A stretch of DNA of 64,000 bases, from NCBI GenBank assembly GCA_016704435.1, contig JADJAB010000004.1:124001-188000 (forward strand), given 5' to 3'. Positions 17,162-25,135 of the stretch are shown one piece after another (positions within the stretch are counted from its first letter, which is position 1; every line of letters starts with the position of its first letter). The stretch is from Rhodobacter sp. (GTDB lineage: Bacteria; Pseudomonadota; Alphaproteobacteria; Rhodobacterales; Rhodobacteraceae). The position numbers and the translations under genes were made by a program. The notes under the pieces were generated by a model. It saw only the letters and a list, made by a program, of their open reading frames with translations, was not told the DNA's origin and ran no database searches.

Positions 17162-18076
17162 TCACTCCTTGCGGGCCAGTTCGACCGCAATTGCCGCCGC
17201 CAGCCGGGCGTTGTTCAGCACAAGGGCGATGTTTGCTGCCAGCGAGCGGCCCGCGGTCAGCTCGAATATCCTTTGCAGCAGGAACGGGGTGACGGCCTTG
17301 GCGGCGATGCCTTTTGCCGCGGCCTCGGCCAGTGCGGTCTCGATATGCGGGGTGATTTCGGCGCGGGGGATCTCTGCCTCGACCGGGATCGGGTTGGCGA
17401 CCAGCTGGCCGCCGGGCAGGCCGAGCAGGCCGCGCATCCGGTGGGCGGCGGCGATTTCGGCCGCGCTGTCCATGCGCAAGGGCGAAGTCAGGCCCGAGGC
17501 GCGCGACCAGAAGGCGGGGAAGTCGTCCTGACCGTAAGAAATGACCGGAACCCCTTGGGTTTCCAGAACTTCCAGTGTTCTTGGCAAATCCAGGATGGCC
17601 TTCGCGCCGGCCGCTACCACGGTGACCGGGGTCTGCGCCAGTTCCATCAGGTCGGCCGAGATGTCGAAGCTGGCCTCTGCTCCGCGATGCACGCCACCGA
17701 TGCCCCCGGTGGCAAAGACGCCGATCCCTGCGAGATGGGCACAGATCATCGTCGCGGCGACGGTGGTCGCCCCGGTGCCGCCCGCAGCGACACAGGCCGC
17801 CAGATCGGCGCGCGACAGCTTTGCGACACCTCTGGCCTGACCCAGCGCGGTCAGCTGCGCGTCGGAAAGCCCGACATGGATGCGCCCGTCGATCACCGCG
17901 ATGGTGGCTGGGGTGGCGCCATGGGCGCGGACCTCGGCCTCGACCAGGCGCGCGGTTTCCACGTTCTGCGGGAACGGCATGCCGTGGGTGATGATGGTGG
18001 ATTCAAGCGCCACGATGGCGGTGCCGTTGGCCCGCGCTGCGGCGACTTCTGGTGAAAGGTCAATAGGTAGCGTCAC
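17162..18076 (-). CDS. psuG: Pseudouridine-5'-phosphate glycosidase
   Basis: This 304-residue enzyme reversibly cleaves the C-C glycosidic bond of pseudouridine 5'-phosphate to uracil and ribose 5-phosphate. The family signatures ALESTIITHGMP near residue 25, GGTGATTVAATM near 100, and GIGGVHRGAE near 125 are present. The start overlaps the psuK stop as ATGA at 18073-18076, so kinase and glycosidase form one operon for pseudouridine salvage from RNA turnover. Confidence 0.96.
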   Translation of the reverse strand: MTLPIDLSPEVAAARANGTAIVALESTIITHGMPFPQNVETARLVEAEVRAHGATPATIAVIDGRIHVGLSDAQLTALGQARGVAKLSRADLAACVAAGGTGATTVAATMICAHLAGIGVFATGGIGGVHRGAEASFDISADLMELAQTPVTVVAAGAKAILDLPRTLEVLETQGVPVISYGQDDFPAFWSRASGLTSPLRMDSAAEIAAAHRMRGLLGLPGGQLVANPIPVEAEIPRAEITPHIETALAEAAAKGIAAKAVTPFLLQRIFELTAGRSLAANIALVLNNARLAAAIAVELARKE

Positions 18077-18963
18077 GATCCTGAGTCTCCCGAGACATAG
18101 GCGGCGGCGGTTTGCAGGGCAGCTTGCAGGGCGGCTTCGCGATCCGCGCCGCCGCGTTCGGCCACCAGATGCGCGGCCATGAACGTATCGCCCGCGCCGG
18201 TGACGCGGGCGACCGGAACTTGTGGCGGCGTGCCGGTGATGACGCCTTGGCCGCGCCGGCCCTCGGCCGCGCGGTCGGCACCATCGGTCACCAGAACCCG
18301 CACTGCACCAAGGGCCAGCAATGCCTCGGCGGCCTCGGGCGCAGTGCGGGCAGGGGAACCGGTCAGCAGGCCGGCCTCTTCGAGGTTCATGTAGAGCGTC
18401 GCGCGCGGGTGCGACAGCAGCGGGCGCAGCCGCCCGGCCTTGCCGGGGCTGGCCGGGGCCAGCCGCAGATCGGCGGCAGCGAAAAGCGGCGAGGTGGCGA
18501 TGTCGGACAGAAGCGACTCGGTCAGGTTGCCGTCCAGCGCGATGGGTCCGGGCCAGGGCGCGGCCCCGGACCCCAGGCGCCCGTCAGACAGCGGAGCGAG
18601 AATCCTGTCGCCCGCGGCCTCCAGCGAACGGGCATCGGCGATGGCGGCGATCAACCCGTTTGCACCCTCGACCGCCATGTAGCGGTCGGTCGGCAGATCG
18701 TCCGGGCGGCAGGCATATCCGGTCTCCAGACCCAGACGGGCGCAGGCGGCGATCAGGTCATCGCCCTCGGCATCGCGGCCGATGGCGGTCAAGATCGCGG
18801 GGCGCAGACCGAACCGCGCCAGCGTCTTCGCGATGTTCATCGCCACACCCCCGGGCAGCCGCGCAATCCGCCCCGGCACATCGGCGCCCAGCCGCATTGC
18901 GGCAGGGCTGCGACCGATGATGTCCCACAGGACGGAGCCGATGCAAAGGATGTCTGGCGTCAT
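18073..18963 (-). CDS. psuK: PfkB-family pseudouridine kinase
   Basis: This 296-residue ribokinase-fold enzyme ends with the PfkB signature VTGAGDTFMAAHL, where the aspartate is the catalytic base. It also has the N-terminal pattern RLPGGVAMNIAKTLARFG. PfkB kinases phosphorylate many sugars, but translational coupling to psuG identifies this one as the pseudouridine kinase that supplies psuG with its substrate. The start at 18963 lies 230 bases from the divergent rpsB. Confidence 0.93.
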   Translation of the reverse strand: MTPDILCIGSVLWDIIGRSPAAMRLGADVPGRIARLPGGVAMNIAKTLARFGLRPAILTAIGRDAEGDDLIAACARLGLETGYACRPDDLPTDRYMAVEGANGLIAAIADARSLEAAGDRILAPLSDGRLGSGAAPWPGPIALDGNLTESLLSDIATSPLFAAADLRLAPASPGKAGRLRPLLSHPRATLYMNLEEAGLLTGSPARTAPEAAEALLALGAVRVLVTDGADRAAEGRRGQGVITGTPPQVPVARVTGAGDTFMAAHLVAERGGADREAALQAALQTAAAYVSGDSGS

Positions 18964-19046
18964 GGCGAAGTCATCGCCGAAGGCCGGGGGTAGTGCAAGC
19001 GCCAGCCGGAGAAATGAGTATTTGGGCCGAGATGTAGGGGCAGGGC

Positions 19047-19075
19047 TTGCGCCGGGGCGAAGGGGCGTCTATACG
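19047..19075 (+). promoter_or_regulatory. Candidate rpsB promoter
   Basis: TTGCGC at 19047-19052 and TATACG at 19070-19075 are separated by 17 bases. They lie about 120 bases upstream of the rpsB start, leaving room for a structured leader. Confidence 0.55.
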
Positions 19076-19099
19076 CGCGCCACTTCACAGGGTCGAAGC

Positions 19100-19131
19100 G
19101 GGCCAGTGCGGGGAGAAATCCCGTCTGGTCC
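19100..19131 (+). promoter_or_regulatory. Stem-loop in the rpsB leader
   Basis: GGGCCAG (19100-19106) pairs with CTGGTCC (19125-19131), allowing one G-U. Inside it CGGG (19109-19112) pairs with CCCG (19120-19123) around a 7-base loop. In other bacteria ribosomal protein S2 represses its own mRNA through a leader structure; this stem-loop is a plausible counterpart, but that is inferred. Confidence 0.5.
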
Positions 19132-19193
19132 ACCGGTTGGGCGACAAGCCTGAGATCTTCGGCCCGAGGCGCAAACCGGAAAGGAATATGGAC

Positions 19194-19976
19194 ATGGCGC
19201 TCCCCGATTTCTCCATGCGTCAGCTGCTTGAAGCTGGCGTTCACTACGGCCACCAGACCCAGCGCTGGAACCCGCGCATGGGCCAGTATATCTATGGTGA
19301 CCGCAACGGCATCCACATCGTCGACCTCACGCAGACCGTTCCGTTGCTGGATCAGGCGCTGAAGGTCGTGCGCGATACCGTCGCCAAGAACGGTCGCATC
19401 CTGTTCGTCGGCACCAAGCGTCAGGCGCAAAAGCCGATCGCGGAAGCCGCTGAAAAATGCGCGCAGTTCTACATGAACCACCGCTGGCTGGGCGGCACGC
19501 TGACCAACTGGAAGACGGTGTCCCAGTCGATCCAGCGGCTGAAGCAGATCGACGAGGTTCTGGCGGCGGGCGGCGAAGGCCTGACCAAGAAGGAACGCCT
19601 GGGCATGGAGCGTGACCAGTCGAAGCTGCAGGCTTCGCTTGGCGGCATCCGCGAGATGGGCGGCACTCCGGACCTGATCTTCATCATCGATGTGGGCAAG
19701 GAAGACCTCGCCATCCTCGAGGCGCAGAAGCTGGGCATCCCGGTCGTGGCGGTGGTCGACACCAACTGCTCGCCCAAAGGCGTCAGCCACATCATCCCGG
19801 GCAATGACGACGCCGCCCGTGCCATCGCGCTCTATTGCGACCTGATCGCGCGCGCGGCGCTGGACGGCATGACCGCGCAGATGGGTGCGGCCGGTGTCGA
19901 TCTGGGCGCGCTGGAAGCGGCACCCGTCGAAGAGGCTGTCGAAGCGGCCGCCCCGGAGACTGCTGCCGAGGCCTGA
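19194..19976 (+). CDS. rpsB: 30S ribosomal protein S2
   Basis: S2 joins the small subunit late in assembly. The 260-residue product begins with the family sequence MALPDFSMRQLLEAG and HYGHQTQRWNPRM. I chose the ATG at 19194 over the in-frame ATG at 19188 because the GGAAAGGA site (ending about 19185) has normal spacing only to the later one. The C-terminal 30 residues are acidic and alanine-rich. The gene heads the usual rpsB-tsf pair. Confidence 0.98.
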   Translation: MALPDFSMRQLLEAGVHYGHQTQRWNPRMGQYIYGDRNGIHIVDLTQTVPLLDQALKVVRDTVAKNGRILFVGTKRQAQKPIAEAAEKCAQFYMNHRWLGGTLTNWKTVSQSIQRLKQIDEVLAAGGEGLTKKERLGMERDQSKLQASLGGIREMGGTPDLIFIIDVGKEDLAILEAQKLGIPVVAVVDTNCSPKGVSHIIPGNDDAARAIALYCDLIARAALDGMTAQMGAAGVDLGALEAAPVEEAVEAAAPETAAEA

Positions 19977-20000
19977 GCCTTAGGCCGAAGACCCTGTTGC

Positions 20001-20022
20001 CCGGCGGGGACAGCCCCGCCGG
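20001..20022 (+). repeat. Perfect hairpin between rpsB and tsf
   Basis: CCGGCGGGG (20001-20009) and CCCCGCCGG (20014-20022) form a 9-bp stem around ACAG, with no T tract. It could be a partial attenuator or an mRNA processing or stability element that lowers tsf expression relative to rpsB. Confidence 0.6.
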
Positions 20023-20047
20023 CGCCCTATATTCAGGAGCATGAAAC

Positions 20048-20956
20048 ATGACGATCACCGCGAGCATGGTGAAAGAGCTGCGCGATTCGACTGGCGCCGG
20101 CATGATGGACGCCAAGAAGGCACTGACCGAAGTGGCCGGCGACATGGAAGCCGCCGTCGACTGGCTGCGCACCAAGGGCCTGGCCAAGGCCGCCAAGAAG
20201 GCCGACCGCGTGGCAGCCGAAGGGCTGGTCGGCGTGGCCGTGTCGAACGGGCGCGGCGTTGCGGTCGAGATCAACTCGGAAACCGATTTCGTCGCCAAGA
20301 ATGCCGATTTCCAGTCGCTGGTGCGCGAAGTCGCGCGCGTGGCGCTGACCGTCGGCGACTCGGTCGAAGTGGTTCGGGCCGCCGATCTGAACGGCAAGAC
20401 CGTCGAAGAGGTGATCTCGGAAGCCATCGCCCGCATCGGCGAGAACATGACCCTGCGCCGGATGCATGTGCTGGAAGGCGACACGGTTGTGTCTTACGTC
20501 CACAATGCCGCGACCGAAGGCATGGGCAAGATCGGCGTGCTGGTCGCGCTGAAGGGCCCGGCCGACAAGGCGCAGGCGATCGGCAAGCAATTCGCCATGC
20601 ACATCGCCGCGACCTCGCCGCTGTCGCTGTCGGAAGCCTCGCTGGATCCGGCGGTGGTGGAGCGCGAACTGGCGGTGCAGACCGCCAAGGCGCTGGAAGA
20701 GAACGCCACCGCCGCAAAGCCGAAGCCCGAGCAGGTGCTGCACAACAACATCATTCCCGGCCGGATGAAGAAATTCCTGTCGGAAGTGACGCTGCTGGGC
20801 CAGCCATTCGTGATCAACCCCGATCTGACGGTCGACCAGGCCGCCAAGGAGGCGGGCGTCGAGATCACCGGTTTCGCCCGCGTGATGGTCGGCGAAGGCG
20901 TCGAGAAGAAGGAAGAGGATTTCGCCGCCGAAGTGGCGAAGATGGTGCAGGGCTGA
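20048..20956 (+). CDS. tsf: Elongation factor Ts
   Basis: EF-Ts exchanges GDP on EF-Tu. The 302-residue protein starts MTITASMVKELRDSTGAGMMDAK, with the conserved TGAGMMDCK-like motif (here Ala-Lys in place of Cys-Lys) and the core motif INSETDFVAKN near residues 77-87. CAGGAGC precedes the start. Order and strand with rpsB match the conserved bacterial operon. No frr or pyrH follows; the next gene is convergent. Confidence 0.98.
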   Translation: MTITASMVKELRDSTGAGMMDAKKALTEVAGDMEAAVDWLRTKGLAKAAKKADRVAAEGLVGVAVSNGRGVAVEINSETDFVAKNADFQSLVREVARVALTVGDSVEVVRAADLNGKTVEEVISEAIARIGENMTLRRMHVLEGDTVVSYVHNAATEGMGKIGVLVALKGPADKAQAIGKQFAMHIAATSPLSLSEASLDPAVVERELAVQTAKALEENATAAKPKPEQVLHNNIIPGRMKKFLSEVTLLGQPFVINPDLTVDQAAKEAGVEITGFARVMVGEGVEKKEEDFAAEVAKMVQG

Positions 20957-21310
20957 TCACACCAGCCGGTTGACGGCCAGAAGAAGGCCGGTTTCGACAG
21001 CCAGAACAGGGCAGGGGGCGGGTGCAGCGATGCGCCGGCCCCTTTTCCATCGCGCGCGCCTGCGCCATTGGCTGAGATCGGCGCCGCGATCAGGCAGGGG
21101 GACCCGAGGCTGCGCCCTTCGTCGAAGGCCACAGCCCCTTGCCCGTCGACCCGCGAAACCAGGGGAAAAGGACAGCGGGCGTCAGAGGACAGACAGCGGC
21201 AGGCCGAAATCGACAGACCCGCGCCTGCCTGGCACACGGCGAAAACGCCATCACTGGCACAACGGCCCGAGAGTGCCGGTGGCCGTTGCATCAAGCGAGT
21301 GGGGAATACC
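20957..21310. other. Gene-free interval between tsf and the LuxR-type gene
   Basis: This 354-base stretch lies between two convergent genes. It holds a likely tsf terminator at 21014-21046. The remaining 260 bases show no start codon with a ribosome site, no repeat and no further hairpin with a T tract that I would support. Confidence 0.6.
21014..21046 (+). terminator. Probable terminator of rpsB-tsf
   Basis: GGGGGCGG at 21014-21021 pairs with CCGGCCCC at 21035-21042 with one mismatch. Four T residues follow at 21043-21046. Confidence 0.45.
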
Positions 21311-22099
21311 CTACCGCGCCGCTTTTGCCACCTGCTCGGCCGGGCGCTGGAAGATCATGTTCAACAGCGCGCCCTTGGCCACCGCCTGCGCCGTGGTCTC
21401 GACCGCCAGCGCCTCGCGCGCCAGCCGCAGGTGCTTTTCCACCATCGCCGGGCTGACGCCCATCAGCAGCGCCACATCCTGCGTGGTCTTGCCATCGGCC
21501 ACCCATTCCAGCGCCTCGCACTGGCGAGGGCTGAGCGCGCGCGACCGGGTCAGCTGTGGCAGATGGATGATCTTCAGGTGCATCATGTGCGCGACCGCAA
21601 ACACCTCGGCGCGGCGTGCGGCAAAAATGCGCTCGACCGCTTCGGTATCCATACCGGGGTCGGCGATCAGCCCCAACGCTCCCTTGGCGCGGGCTGAAGC
21701 CTCGGGGAAGCTGACCGAAATGCCGGCGGAGACGTCGATTTCCCGGTTCTGCCGCACCGCCTCGGCCTCTTCGGCCGACAGCCGGCCGGCGGCAAAGGCC
21801 TCGGTCACCCATTTCCAGGTGCAGATGCCCGAGTTGCGCTCGGCCCAGCGGAAAACCGGGGTGCGGGCGTAGAACCCTCCGCGGAAATAGCGTTGCGCAT
21901 AGTCGGCGTCGCAGGTCGTCAGGAACAGCGCGTCATCCGGGTCGCCGATGGTCTTGACGTGTTTGAAGCGGGTAAAGCCATAGTTGGCCCGCGCAAAGCC
22001 CAGTCCGGCGAAATAGCCGGTGGCCAGGTCCCAGACCGCGTCGATGTTATCGGACTCGGCGATGCGGCCGAGCAGCGCAAGTACGGGGGTACCGGTCAT
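21311..22099 (-). CDS. LuxR-family regulator with autoinducer-binding domain
   Basis: The start at 22099 (MTGTPVLALLGRIAE, AGGAG upstream) gives 262 residues. Residues 15-175 match the autoinducer-binding fold, with FGLGFARANYGF-like residues and the tryptophan pair region FRWAERNSGICTWKW. The C terminus (about 195-255) is a GerE helix-turn-helix with LSPRQCEALEWVADGKTTQDVALLMGVS. Such proteins sense acyl-homoserine lactones or are solos for other signals. No luxI synthase lies nearby, so this is a LuxR solo here. It is divergent from the FAD oxidoreductase and may control it. A longer frame to 22435 lacks coding character. Confidence 0.9.
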   Translation of the reverse strand: MTGTPVLALLGRIAESDNIDAVWDLATGYFAGLGFARANYGFTRFKHVKTIGDPDDALFLTTCDADYAQRYFRGGFYARTPVFRWAERNSGICTWKWVTEAFAAGRLSAEEAEAVRQNREIDVSAGISVSFPEASARAKGALGLIADPGMDTEAVERIFAARRAEVFAVAHMMHLKIIHLPQLTRSRALSPRQCEALEWVADGKTTQDVALLMGVSPAMVEKHLRLAREALAVETTAQAVAKGALLNMIFQRPAEQVAKAAR

Positions 22100-22162
22100 G
22101 TCACACTCCTGAGTCTCCACGGGCGCCGGCGTGGCAGCGAACCCGCGGGTTGTCCTCGTCCC

Positions 22163-22196
22163 CACACCTGTCATACGTAGACGCATCACACCTGTC
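22163..22196. promoter_or_regulatory. Direct repeats in the divergent luxR/FAD-oxidoreductase promoter region
   Basis: The 10-mer CACACCTGTC occurs at 22163-22172 and again at 22187-22196, a start-to-start distance of 24 bases. A near-palindrome GTCATACGTAGAC begins in the first copy. The position between divergent starts fits an operator, possibly for the LuxR-type protein; this is inference. Confidence 0.45.
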
Positions 22197-22217
22197 GAGC
22201 CTTGGGAGTGCTGGCAA

Positions 22218-23408
22218 ATGAACATGACGGCAGATGTCATCATCGTCGGGGGGGCTGTGATGGGGTCTTCGGTCGCCTGGTGGCTGACGCGAATGCAACC
22301 CGGCCTCGATGTGCTGGTGCTGGAGCGCGACCCCAGTTTTGCCCAGGCCTCGACGGCGCTTTCGGTGGCTTCGATACGGCAGCAGTTCACCACCGATGTC
22401 AACGTCAAGATATCCCGGTTCGGAATTGATTTCATTCGGCATTTCGATGAGCGACTGGGTGGGACTGGCGGCGTTTCCTCGCTGGGACTGAAGGAGAACG
22501 GCTATCTCTTCCTGTCCTCGACCATCGACGGCGCTGCGGCGCTGGCCGAAGTGGCGGCGATGCAGCGCGCCAATGGCGCGGCCACAGCGCTTTGGGACGC
22601 CGATCAGGTCAAGGCCCGCTTTCCCTGGCTGGAAACCGGCGATCTGACGGCGGCGACCTTCGGCGCGCGTGACGAAGGCTGGTTCGACAACATGGGGCTG
22701 ATGGCAGGCTTCCGCACCGCCGCCAAGGCGCAAGGCGTGCGCTTCTTGACCGCAAGGGCCTGCGGTTTGCGGATGAGCGGCGGCCGCATCACCGAGGTCG
22801 AGATCGAGACGAAGGACGGGGGCAGGGCTCTTGTCAGCGGCTCCTCGGTCGTCAACGCCGCCGGCACCCGCGCGGCCGAAGTCCTGCGGTGGGCCGGCCT
22901 CGACCTGGCGGTGGAACCTCGCAAACGCACCGTCTTCGTGGTCGACGCACCGAACGCGCGCCACCCTGACGCGCCCTTGCTGATCGACGCCGGCTTCTAC
23001 CTTCGCCCCGAGCATGGGCATTGGATCACCGCGACCGTGCCGCAGGACGATGGACCCTGCGATCCCAATGACTTCGAGCCCGATCTTCATCTGTTCGAGG
23101 ACGTGATCTGGGAGCAGCTCTACGCCCGCGCGCCGGGTTTTGACGCGGTCAAGGTGGTGCGGCATTGGGTCGGTCACTATGCCTATAACACGCTGGACCA
23201 GAACGCGATCCTTGGCCCGCATCCCCACTTGCCGAACCTGTTCCTCTGCAACGGCTTTTCCGGCCACGGCTTGCAGCAGGCCCCGGCGGTCGGTCGCGGT
23301 CTGGCGGAACACATCCTCACCGGCGATTGGCAAAGCCTTGACCTCAGTGATCTGTCGGTGGCGCGGATGATCGAAGGCAGGCCGTTCCTGGAACGTGCAA
23401 TTGTCTGA
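22218..23408 (+). CDS. FAD-dependent oxidoreductase (DAO family)
   Basis: The 396-residue protein starts MNMTADVIIVGGAVMGSS, a dinucleotide-binding motif with Gly11, Gly12 and Gly16. The ribosome site GGGAG lies 9 bases upstream. The DAO-fold C terminus carries FSGHGLQQAPAVGRGLAE, which contacts the flavin in glycine/sarcosine oxidase relatives. It probably oxidises an amino or N-methyl compound; the exact substrate is not readable. It is divergent from a LuxR-type gene, which suggests regulated expression. Confidence 0.92.
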   Translation: MNMTADVIIVGGAVMGSSVAWWLTRMQPGLDVLVLERDPSFAQASTALSVASIRQQFTTDVNVKISRFGIDFIRHFDERLGGTGGVSSLGLKENGYLFLSSTIDGAAALAEVAAMQRANGAATALWDADQVKARFPWLETGDLTAATFGARDEGWFDNMGLMAGFRTAAKAQGVRFLTARACGLRMSGGRITEVEIETKDGGRALVSGSSVVNAAGTRAAEVLRWAGLDLAVEPRKRTVFVVDAPNARHPDAPLLIDAGFYLRPEHGHWITATVPQDDGPCDPNDFEPDLHLFEDVIWEQLYARAPGFDAVKVVRHWVGHYAYNTLDQNAILGPHPHLPNLFLCNGFSGHGLQQAPAVGRGLAEHILTGDWQSLDLSDLSVARMIEGRPFLERAIV

Positions 23409-23462
23409 TCCTCGCATCGGAGCAATGGTTTGTCCTTCGAGGCCTGTCGATCTGTTTCTTAC

Positions 23463-23487
23463 ATAATACTGATTATACGATAATTAT
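23463..23487. repeat. AT-rich alternating inverted repeats upstream of arsR
   Basis: ATAAT (23463-23467), ATTAT (23472-23476) and ATAAT (23480-23484) form two overlapping inverted repeats with spacers of 4 and 3 bases. The base composition is in sharp contrast with the GC-rich surroundings. It could be a second operator or a promoter UP-like element for the arsR-permease pair. Confidence 0.5.
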
Positions 23488-23548
23488 ATCCAACGCTGCG
23501 ACCCATCCCTGTCGCGGTTGTGTTTGAATGAATGCGAATGACAGCTTT

Positions 23549-23572
23549 ACATAACTAGACTATTGGTTATGT
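23549..23572. promoter_or_regulatory. Probable ArsR operator
   Basis: ACATAAC (23549-23555) and GTTATGT (23566-23572) form a perfect inverted repeat with a 10-base spacer, ending 7 bases before the arsR start. ATAAC/GTTAT-type half sites in this position are typical of ArsR/SmtB autoregulation. Confidence 0.65.
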
Positions 23573-23579
23573 TGTCGGC

Positions 23580-23894
23580 ATGACCCTGCACGCCTCCGTT
23601 TCCCGTTCGCTTGCCGCTCTTGGCCATGACAGCCGTCTGGCGATCTTTCGCCTGCTGGTCCGCGCCGGAGACGATGGCCTCAACGTCGGAGAGATCGGTG
23701 AGCATCTGGATATGGCCGCCTCGACCCTTGCCCATCACCTTGGCGCGCTGGTCGATGCCGGTCTGGTGATCCAGGAGCGTCAGGGCCGCCAGATCGTGAA
23801 CCGGGTGGATTACGAGGCGATGCGCCGGACCGTGGCCTTCCTTACTGCCGAGTGCTGCGTCGGGGTCACGCTGGCCCGAAAGGACGTGGCATGA
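23580..23894 (+). CDS. ArsR/SmtB-family metal(loid)-responsive repressor
   Basis: The 104-residue protein is a winged helix with the recognition helix MAASTLAHHLGALVDAGLV (about 45-63). A vicinal cysteine pair, Cys92-Cys93, lies near the C terminus, and there are no other cysteines. Such a pair suggests arsenite or another soft metal(loid) sensed by thiolates, but it is not the classical alpha-3 CVC box. The operator-like inverted repeat sits just before the gene. A DUF318/ArsP-type permease follows 52 bases downstream on the same strand, so repressor and transporter form one inducible unit. Confidence 0.92.
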   Translation: MTLHASVSRSLAALGHDSRLAIFRLLVRAGDDGLNVGEIGEHLDMAASTLAHHLGALVDAGLVIQERQGRQIVNRVDYEAMRRTVAFLTAECCVGVTLARKDVA

Positions 23895-23926
23895 CCGCCG
23901 CCGGCTTTTTTCCACCTGAAACAACT

Positions 23927-23942
23927 ATAACCTTAAGGATAT
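23927..23942. promoter_or_regulatory. Palindrome covering the permease ribosome-binding site
   Basis: ATAACCTT and AAGGATAT make a 16-base palindrome with one mismatch. The AAGGAT Shine-Dalgarno sequence lies in its right arm. It may be a second repressor site or may mask the ribosome site when paired. Confidence 0.4.
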
Positions 23943-23946
23943 GGCC

Positions 23947-24999
23947 ATGACAGACCTCGCGCCTCCGGCTCGCCACTGGGCCGCAGACCTCGCCCATCGG
24001 ATCTGGGCAAGGGAAAGGGTCTGGCTGGTCTCGGGCGGGATATTGGCGGTGCTGCTGCTTGCCGCGCCGGATCAGGCGGCGGAAAGCGCCGGCTTTGCGG
24101 CAAGCAACCTGCTGGGGGTCGCCCCCTTCCTTGTCCTGTCCATCGCGATTGCGGCCTATGCCGGCGCGACAGGCGCCGATAGTCTGATCGCGCGCGCCTT
24201 TACCGGCTCGCCCGCGCTGATGATCCTGATTGCGGCGGCGGCCGGCGGGTTGTCACCCTTCTGCTCCTGCGGGGTAATTCCGCTGATCGCCGCCCTTCTG
24301 GCCATGGGCGTTCCGCTTTCGGCCGTCATGGCGTTCTGGCTTGCCTCTCCGGTGATGGACCCGTCGATGTTCGTGCTGACGACCGGCGTGCTTGGGTTGG
24401 AGTTCGCCATTGCCAAGACGATCGCCGCCATTGGCCTGGGGGTCTTTGGCGGGTTCGTTGTCCATGCGCTGGCAAAGGCCGGTGGGCTGGCCGATCCGCT
24501 GCGCGACGGGGTCGGCAATGGCGGCTGCGGCGGGGCGAAGGTGCGTGCGCCGCAGCCGGTGGTCTGGGCCTTCTGGCACGACCAGGCGCGGGTCGCGAAA
24601 TTCCTGCGAGAGGGCCTGAAGACGACGCTGTTCCTGGCCAAGTGGCTGACCCTCGCCTTCCTGCTGGAAAGCCTGATGCTGGCCTGGCTGCCGGCCGATC
24701 TGGTCGTGCGCGCGGTTGGCGGCACGGGTCTTGCGCCGATCGCGATCGCCACGCTGGTCGGCGTGCCCGCCTATCTGAACGGTTACGCCGCCCTGCCCCT
24801 TGTCGGCGGGCTGATCGGCCAGGGCATGGCCCCCGGCGCGGGTCTGGCCTTCCTTGTCGCGGGGGGCGTGACCTCGCTGCCCGCGGCGATAGCGGTCTGG
24901 GCGCTGGTCCGGCGGCAGGTGTTTTTCCTTTATCTTGGCCTGGCGCTGACCGGCTCTTTCGCGTCCGGGCTTCTGTTTCAGCTCTGGACCGCGATCTGA
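23947..24999 (+). CDS. ArsP/DUF318-type permease
   Basis: The 350-residue membrane protein has about eight helices and the hallmark FCSCG with Cys106 and Cys108. This family includes ArsP, an efflux permease for trivalent organoarsenicals. I chose the ATG at 23947 (MTDLAPPARH) because AAGGAT is spaced correctly to it; an in-frame ATG at 23941 is too close. A central cytoplasmic loop contains GGCGG, another cysteine. Linked to an ArsR-type gene, it most likely exports an arsenical or a related thiol-reactive compound. Confidence 0.88.
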   Translation: MTDLAPPARHWAADLAHRIWARERVWLVSGGILAVLLLAAPDQAAESAGFAASNLLGVAPFLVLSIAIAAYAGATGADSLIARAFTGSPALMILIAAAAGGLSPFCSCGVIPLIAALLAMGVPLSAVMAFWLASPVMDPSMFVLTTGVLGLEFAIAKTIAAIGLGVFGGFVVHALAKAGGLADPLRDGVGNGGCGGAKVRAPQPVVWAFWHDQARVAKFLREGLKTTLFLAKWLTLAFLLESLMLAWLPADLVVRAVGGTGLAPIAIATLVGVPAYLNGYAALPLVGGLIGQGMAPGAGLAFLVAGGVTSLPAAIAVWALVRRQVFFLYLGLALTGSFASGLLFQLWTAI

Positions 25000-25058
25000 A
25001 CGCCCCGGCGCCACGCCGATGAAGGCTATCGGATTGAAATTCCGCGAAAAAAGGAAAC

Positions 25059-25135
25059 TGGCGCACCCGACAGGATTCGAACCTGTGACCTCTGCCTTCG
25101 GAGGGCAGCACTCTATCCAGCTGAGCTACGGGTGC
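25059..25135 (-). tRNA. tRNA-Arg(CCG)
   Basis: The minus strand folds into a complete cloverleaf. Acceptor GCACCCG pairs with CGGGTGC, the D arm has GCTC/GAGT, the anticodon stem CTGCC/GGCAG holds the loop CTCCGAA, and the T loop contains GTTCGAATC. Anticodon CCG reads the arginine codon CGG. The 3' CCA is encoded at 25059-25061. Confidence 0.98.
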
